Below are positions 59,034 through 64,000 of a stretch of 64,000 nucleotides of DNA, piece after piece. Made by a program: the position numbers and the translations under genes. Source of the DNA: Voacanga thouarsii. Taxonomy: Eukaryota > Streptophyta > Magnoliopsida > Gentianales > Apocynaceae. The DNA is taken from the NCBI GenBank assembly GCA_026120185.1, contig JANUWF010000008.1, forward strand, positions 6,758,001 through 6,822,000, written 5' to 3'. Below the pieces are notes generated by a model, which was not told where the DNA came from, did no database searches, and worked only from the letters and a program-made list of their open reading frames with translations. The number at the start of each line of letters is the position of its first letter. Positions within the stretch are counted from its first letter, which is position 1.

Positions 59034-59247
59034 TATTACAGATTGTATATAGGCTGATTTGTAGGGATTAGATTGTTAACAAATATAGGCTGATTTGTAG
59101 GCTAACTAATAGGAATTAGATGGCTGATTTATTGTAATTAATATAGGATATTTTACTTCCTATTATAGGATCTCTATACTTGTATATATACTCTTATAAT
59201 TGATGAATAAAAGATAAGCAATTCATTCTCTTGTTCTGAAACTTACA
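59034..59247 (+). repeat. 5' LTR of T
   Basis: 214 bp, TATTACAG (TG mutated to TA) to AACTTACA. A GGCTGATTTGTAGG motif occurs twice within it (near 59051 and 59090). Confidence 0.93.
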
Positions 59248-59263
59248 TGGTATCAGAGACTGG
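59248..59263 (+). promoter_or_regulatory. Primer-binding site of T
   Basis: TGGTATCAGAGACTGG directly after the LTR, the initiator-Met-type site. Confidence 0.9.
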
Positions 59264-59464
59264 TTCTATTCATAGATATTTGAGGAAAAAAAAAATTCTG
59301 GGTTGTTGGGTGTGACGGAGGCTACTGTCATATTCAAGGTACAGGCTTTGGAGGTTCCTCTATAGACATCGCCAACTCAGGGAGGTACGTCGTGCAGATT
59401 AGCCAGCACCTAGTTACTCCTTCTTGTGAGTAATCTGTTATCTTGTTGACTTTTCTTAGCAATT

Positions 59465-60418
59465 ATGTCTGATAAAAAGACTGGAATTATTTCTGATATG
59501 GTTCCATTGGTTTCAAAAATCACGGACCATAAATTAAATGGAATTAATTTTCTTGATTGGAACCATATGATAGAATTATATCTACTCAGTATTTCTATGG
59601 ATGGTCATCTGACTAATGATCCACTTACAGATGACTCTAGATTGTCATGGATGAGAGAAGATGCTCGTTTGTATATTCAAATTCGTAATTCTATTGATAG
59701 TGAGGTGGTTGGTCTGGTTACTCATTGTAATACAGTGAAAAACTTAATGAACTATTTGCAGTTCTTATATTCTGAAAAAGGAAATTTCTCTTGTATCTAT
59801 GATGTTTGCAAGGATTTTTACAGGGCAGATAAAGGAGATAAGTCTCTCACCAGTTATTTTATGGACTTCAAGAAAACTTATGAAAAGCTCAATATGTTAC
59901 TTCCCTTCAGTACTGATGTGGAGGAACAACAGAATCAGCGAGAGAAGATGGCTGTTATGAATTTTCTAGCCGGTTTTCCGTCTGAATTTGAGACTGCCAA
60001 ATCTCAAATTCTTTCCAATTCAGAAATTTCCTATCTAGAAGATGCTTTTCGGAGAGTTCTCCGTACAGAAAATACGTTACATGTTCTATCTACTCAGCCT
60101 AACAGTGTTCTTATTAGCCGTACTACCACACCTAACTCAGAAAGACAACACTACAATAGTGGTGGCAAACGTAAGAGTTTGGGGTCAAGGTCCAACAACT
60201 CTGATAAGAATACTGAAAATCGTGGACACGAGCAAGGAGAAATGGTATGTCACAATTGTCACAAACCCAGTCATATCAAGCTGGACTGTCGAAAGCTACA
60301 GTATAAGAAAGCTCAGTCTGCCCATATTACATCCAGTTCTGAGATCTTTGAAAAGTCTGTTACAATATCTGTGGATGAGTATACCAGATTGACGCAGCTT
60401 CAAGCAACAGTGAAATAG
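59465..60418 (+). CDS. T gag, intact capsid and zinc knuckle, stop before protease
   Basis: 317 codons from ATG 59465. The N-terminal capsid part contains HKLNGINFLDWNHMIELYL (Retrotran-gag/UBN2 style). The middle includes MDFKKTYEKLNMLLPF and FLAGFPSEFE. The knuckle CHNCHKPSHIKLDC (60250-60291) has the CX2CX4HX4C spacing with all four ligands. It ends at TAG 60416-60418, a likely former CAG, since the same frame goes on into protease. This is the best-preserved gag in the window and might still encode a particle protein if transcribed. Confidence 0.88.
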   Translation: MSDKKTGIISDMVPLVSKITDHKLNGINFLDWNHMIELYLLSISMDGHLTNDPLTDDSRLSWMREDARLYIQIRNSIDSEVVGLVTHCNTVKNLMNYLQFLYSEKGNFSCIYDVCKDFYRADKGDKSLTSYFMDFKKTYEKLNMLLPFSTDVEEQQNQREKMAVMNFLAGFPSEFETAKSQILSNSEISYLEDAFRRVLRTENTLHVLSTQPNSVLISRTTTPNSERQHYNSGGKRKSLGSRSNNSDKNTENRGHEQGEMVCHNCHKPSHIKLDCRKLQYKKAQSAHITSSSEIFEKSVTISVDEYTRLTQLQATVK

Positions 60419-62173
60419 CCATCTAGTCATGTTACTGCTCTTGTCGAGACAGGTAAACCCAATACATGTCTTGTTTCCTCTTCTTCAAAATGGGTCATTG
60501 ATTCTGGTGCTACAGATCACATGACAGGTAATCCCAGTTTACTTTCTAACTTTCAGCCACATCAATCTATCACTCCTGTTACTTTAGCCAATGGTTCAAC
60601 ATCCAGTGTTATTGGGTCTGGAACCACTAATCCCACATCATCTCTCCATTTATCATTTGTTCTGAGTCTACCACAACTGTCTTTTAATTTGATTTTTGTT
60701 AGCAAACTTACTCGTGCCCTTAATTGTTGTGTCTACTTTTTTCTTGGTTATTGTTTATTTTAGGATCTCATGATGAAGAAGATTATTGGTAAATGACATG
60801 AGTTTGACGGTCTTTACATTCTTGATACACCGAAACCAAGGGCTATAGCATGTGCCGGAACAGTCTCTCCTTTTGAAGCACATTGTCGATTGGGTCATCC
60901 TTCGCTTTCTATATTAAAGAAACTTTGTCCTCAGTTTTCAAACATTAATTCATTAGATTATGAGTCTTATCAGTTTGCTAAACGCCATCGTCTTAGTTTT
61001 AGCCCTAGAGTTAATAAGTGAGCTACTGTTCCCTTTGAGTTAGTACATTTTGATGTTTGGGGTCCTTGTCCAGTTACCTCTAAAACTAGTTTCAGATATT
61101 TTGTTACTTTTGTTGATGATTATTCTATGATGATATAGCTTTATTTGATGAAAAATCGCTCAGAATTATTTTGTCACTTTTCTTCCTTTTGTGCTGAAAT
61201 TCACACCCAATTTGGTAAACCTGTACAAATCTCAAGAAGTGATAATGCAAAAGAATATGTTTCAGGCAATTTTCAAAAATACATGCTTGAGCAGGGTATT
61301 CTCCATCAGACTTCTTGTGTTGACACCCCTTCTCAAAATGGGGTTGTTGAGAGAAAGAATAAACATCTTCTTGAAACTTTTAGAGCTTTGTTATTTCAAA
61401 TGCAGGTTCCTAAATGCTTCTGGGCTGATGTTGTGTCTACTGCTTGTTTTCTAATCAATCGTATGCCTTCCTCTGTTTTGTCTGGTAATACTCCTTTCTC
61501 CACTCTATTTCCAAATAAACAATTATTTCCTATAGAACCTAAGATATTCGGTTGTACTTGTTTTGTTCGGGATGTTCATCCTCACGTTACAAAACTAGAT
61601 CCTAAGTCCTTAAAGTGTATATTTCTGGGTTATTCCCGTGTGCAAAAAAGGTATCGTTGTTATTGTCCTAGTCTCGGTAAGTATCTTGTGTCTGCTGATG
61701 TTACTTTTTTGGAACAAACACCTTTACCTTCATCTTCAGGTTCTGTGAGTCAGGGGGAGGATGATGATTTGTTAATCTATAATGTCATACCAAATTTAGG
61801 TCCACCTCCCCCTACACCAGTTAAGCCTCCTATCAAATACACCTACTCGCGTCGCCCATATCCGCCAAATTCTGACTTAGTTGTTGAGTCTCCAGAATCA
61901 TGTCCTGATGAACCAGTATTTTCGTCATCAAATCCGACTACCAAAGATGATCTTGATCTTCCTATTACTCAGAGAAAAGGTAAACGTACATGTTCTTACC
62001 CAATCTCTTCAGTTGTTTCTTACAATCATTTATCTTCCTCTTCTTGTGCTTTTCTTACATCCCTCGACACTATTTTTGTACCTAAAACTGTTCGAGAGGC
62101 ATTAGCTCATCCCGGATGGCGGAATGCTATGATTGAGGAAATGAATGCTCTAGATGTCAATGGTACATAGACT
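60419..62173 (+). pseudogene. T protease and integrase, broken by stops
   Basis: All in the gag frame. Protease: WVIDSGATDHM near 60490. Integrase zinc-binding part: HCRLGHPSLS near 60882, then YESYQFAKRH near 60960 where the usual CxxC has lost a Cys. Core: HFDVWGPC near 61049, SRSDNAKEY near 61232 and VVERKNK near 61341, with all three acidic residues present. Stops are TAG 60761-60763, TGA near 60797, TGA 61019-61021 (CGA), TAG 61136-61138 (TGG) and TAG 62168-62170 (TGG). The stretch 61145-62170 is open for 341 codons. Confidence 0.88.
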
Positions 62174-63606
62174 TTGGTTACCTTACCTACAGGTAAACAA
62201 GCTATTGGATGTAAATGGGTGTTTACTGTCAAAATTAATCCTGATGGCTCCATTTCTTTATTAAAAGCTAGACTTGTTGCTAAAGGATATGCTCAAACTT
62301 ATGGAGTGGACTATCATGATACTTTTTCTCCTGTTGCTAAACTTGCTTCTGTCAGGTTATTTATTTCCCTTGAAGCAACTTATGACTGGCCGCTGCATCA
62401 GTTAGACATAAAGAATGCTTTTCTCCATGGTGATCTTCAGGAGGAGGTATATATAGGGTTACCACCTAGGTTTGTTGCTCAGGGGAAGAATAGGAAAGTC
62501 TGTCGTCTGCAAAAATCTCTCTATGGCTTGAAACAGAGTCCTCGGGCTTGGTTTGGAAAATTTAGCCAAGCTATTGAGAAGTTTGGGATGCAAAAGAGCA
62601 AGTCAGATCATTCTGTTTTCTATAGACAATCTGATGGAGGTATTATTCTGTTAGTTGTATATATGGATGATATTATAATCACAGGTAGTGACTCAAGAGG
62701 AATTTCGTCTCTGAAGTCCTTTCTTCATACTCAGTTCCCTACCAAAGACTTGGGGATGTTAAAGTATTTCTTGGGAGTTGAAGTTAGCAGGAGTAAGAAG
62801 GGAATCTTCCTATCTCAGAGGAAGTATGTGCTTGATTTACTGTTAGAGTCGGAAAAGTTGGGTGCTAAACCATGTAGTACTCTAATGGTTCCTAATTTAC
62901 AATTAACCAAAGAAGGAGAATTATTTGCAAATCTTGAAAGGTATAGAAGACTTATTGGCAAGTTGAATTATCTTACTGTGACACGTCCTGATATTGCTTA
63001 TTCAGTGAGTGTGCTGAGCCAGTATATGTCATCACCAACTGTTGATCATTGGAAGGCAGTAGAACAAGTTCTGCACTATTTAAAAGGCGCTCCTGGACGT
63101 GGAATCCTATATGGCAATCCTATAGGATCGAATGTTTTTCAGATTCTAATTGGGCATGGTGTAAGGAAGATAGGAGATCTACTTCAGGATATTGTGTTTT
63201 TGTTGGGGGAAACTTGGTTTCATGGAAGAGTAAGAAACAGAATGTAGTCTCACGATCAAGTGCGGAAGCTGAATACAGAGCTATGGCCAAGTCTATGTGT
63301 GAAGTCATATGGGTATATCAGCTTCTCAGTGAAGTTGGAATTAAGGTCTCAGTACCTGCAAAGCTATGGTGTGATAATCAAGCTGCACTTCACATTGCTT
63401 CCAATCCAGTCTTTCATGAACGAACGAAACATATTGAAATTGATTGTCATTTCATTCGTGAAAAGATCCAACAAGGTTTGATCACTACAGGTCATATGAA
63501 GACCAGAGAACAATTAGGTGATTTATTCACAAAGGCTCTTAACGGGGTTCGAATTGATTATCTATGTAACAAGCTGAGCATGATTAATATCTATGCTCCA
63601 GTTTGA
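62174..63606 (+). pseudogene. T reverse transcriptase and RNase H, one frameshift
   Basis: RT is open from 62174 to 63247. It has QAIGCKWVF, the first Asp in HQLDIKNAFLHG near 62397, and YMDD at 62660-62671. RNase H (FSDSNWAWCKEDRRSTSG, SRSSAEAEYRAMA near 63252, LWCDNQAALHIASNP near 63364) is in another frame to TGA 63604-63606. The change lies near 63120-63145. All catalytic residues I can name are present, so RT and RNase H were functional until recently. Confidence 0.9.
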
Positions 63607-63613
63607 GGGGGAG
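63607..63613 (+). promoter_or_regulatory. Polypurine tract of T
   Basis: GAGGGGGAG right after the stop codon and before TGTTACAG. Confidence 0.85.
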
Positions 63614-63896
63614 TGTTACAGATTGTATATAGGCTGATTTGTAGGGATTAGATTGTTAACAAATATAGGCTGATTTGTAGGCTACTACAGATTGTATATA
63701 GGTTGATTTGTAGGGATTAGATTGTTAACAAATATAGGCTGATTTGTAGGCTAACTAATAGGAATTAGAGGGCTGATTTATTGTAATTAATATAGGATAT
63801 TTTACTTCCTATTATAGGATCTCTATACTTGTATATATACCCTTATAATTGATGAATAAAAGATAAGCAATTCATTCTCTTATTCTGAAACTTACA
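63614..63896 (+). repeat. 3' LTR of T with internal 69-bp duplication
   Basis: 283 bp. The first 70 bp or so (TTACAGATTG to TAGGCTA) are repeated in tandem from about 63687, with one substitution (GGCTG/GGTTG). The remaining part matches the 5' LTR. 283 minus 214 equals 69, the size of the duplication. Confidence 0.93.
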
Positions 63897-64000
63897 GCCT
63901 CAGAACTAAAGGGCAACGTATTCAACTCCTTACCAATCACTTTAAAGTGGATGTAAGGAGTAGTGAAGGGCAATTCTTCCATTACAGTATATGTCGTATG
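63897..64000 (+). CDS. AGO4-like: AGO4-clade Argonaute, continuation after T (runs off the window)
   Basis: After the second GCCTC copy the frame reads LRTKGQRIQLLTNHFKVDV, followed by SSEGQFFHYSICRM. This is the start of the Argonaute N domain, with the near-universal LLTNHFKV and FFHYS motifs. It joins the 58886-59033 part if T and one target copy are removed, apart from the one-base frame problem before 59033. The PAZ, MID and PIWI parts would lie to the right of the window. With T in place the messenger would be disrupted, unless T is spliced out or the locus is a pseudogene or fragment. Confidence 0.85.

Larger units (their letters stand above)
59034..63896 (+). mobile_element. Element T: young Ty1/copia retrotransposon in the Argonaute exon
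   Basis: 4863 bp with a 214-bp 5' LTR and a 283-bp 3' LTR and a perfect target duplication GCCTC (59029-59033 and 63897-63901). The LTRs differ at about five sites apart from a 69-bp duplication in the 3' copy, so it is about as young as S. Gag-pol is one frame (59465 to about 63130) interrupted by six or so stops, then a frame change before RNase H. RT style (QLDIKNAFLHGDLQEEVY, YMDDIIITG, KSFLHTQF) differs from the Tork/Angela elements and may be Ivana- or Ale-like. Confidence 0.93.

Noticed and set aside
1..64000. A new multi-gene defence or metabolic system
   Set aside because: All long open frames are retrotransposon genes, and the few others are remnants of known plant families or unassigned short frames. 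I see no gene cluster that would form a system.

Overview
This is a stretch of nuclear DNA from a flowering plant, probably a eudicot (I cannot name the species). It is AT-rich and almost wholly built of LTR retrotransposons inserted into one another. At the right end is a short genic segment. It carries an intron with GT-AG ends, a decayed LRR/malectin receptor-kinase fragment and the N-terminus of an AGO4-clade Argonaute gene. There are no bacterial genes, rRNA, tRNA genes or CRISPR arrays.

Layout. I use letters for the elements. Q is an Athila-like Ty3/gypsy element (+ strand, 37555-42747 visible). P, a decayed Ty1/copia element (+, 31538-37554 visible), lies in Q. G1, a gypsy-type element without pol (- strand, 17968-31537), sits in the gag of P. 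S, a complete copia element with 2.0-kb LTRs and target duplication GGCAC (19972-29726), sits inside G1. M, a copia element (-, 1-17967, left end outside the window), sits in the 3' LTR of G1. M is itself split by A, a gypsy solo LTR (197-3336) that contains an Angela/BARE-like solo LTR (1572-3267), and by N, a complete but inactive copia element (3442-11865). The chain Q > P > G1 > M > A > solo LTR is six insertions deep.

Right of Q lies R (-, 42748 to about 54815), a Tekay/Del-like chromovirus with a 4.05-kb 3' LTR. It is interrupted by two solo LTRs (49915-51724 copia type; C, 52569-54113, gypsy type). B (38944-40489) is a third solo LTR of the A/C family, inside the protease of Q. P carries a 747-bp hAT-like DNA element.

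Genic end. From about 54816 to 59033 the DNA looks low-copy. It has a hairpin with direct repeats, a MITE-like element, a broken LRR-VIII/malectin receptor-kinase fragment, and the start of an AGO4-like gene. A young copia element, T (59034-63896, target duplication GCCTC), sits in the first coding exon of that Argonaute, which resumes at 63897 and runs off the window.

No retroelement here has an open gag-pol frame. Most in-frame stops are explained by C-to-T change on one strand or the other (CAA/CAG/CGA to stop, TGG to TAG), as expected for methylated, silenced DNA. I found nothing that supports a new kind of biological system. The points most worth a second look are the Argonaute insertion, the pol-less element G1 with three copies of its polypurine-tract motif, and the lost right half of R/Q.
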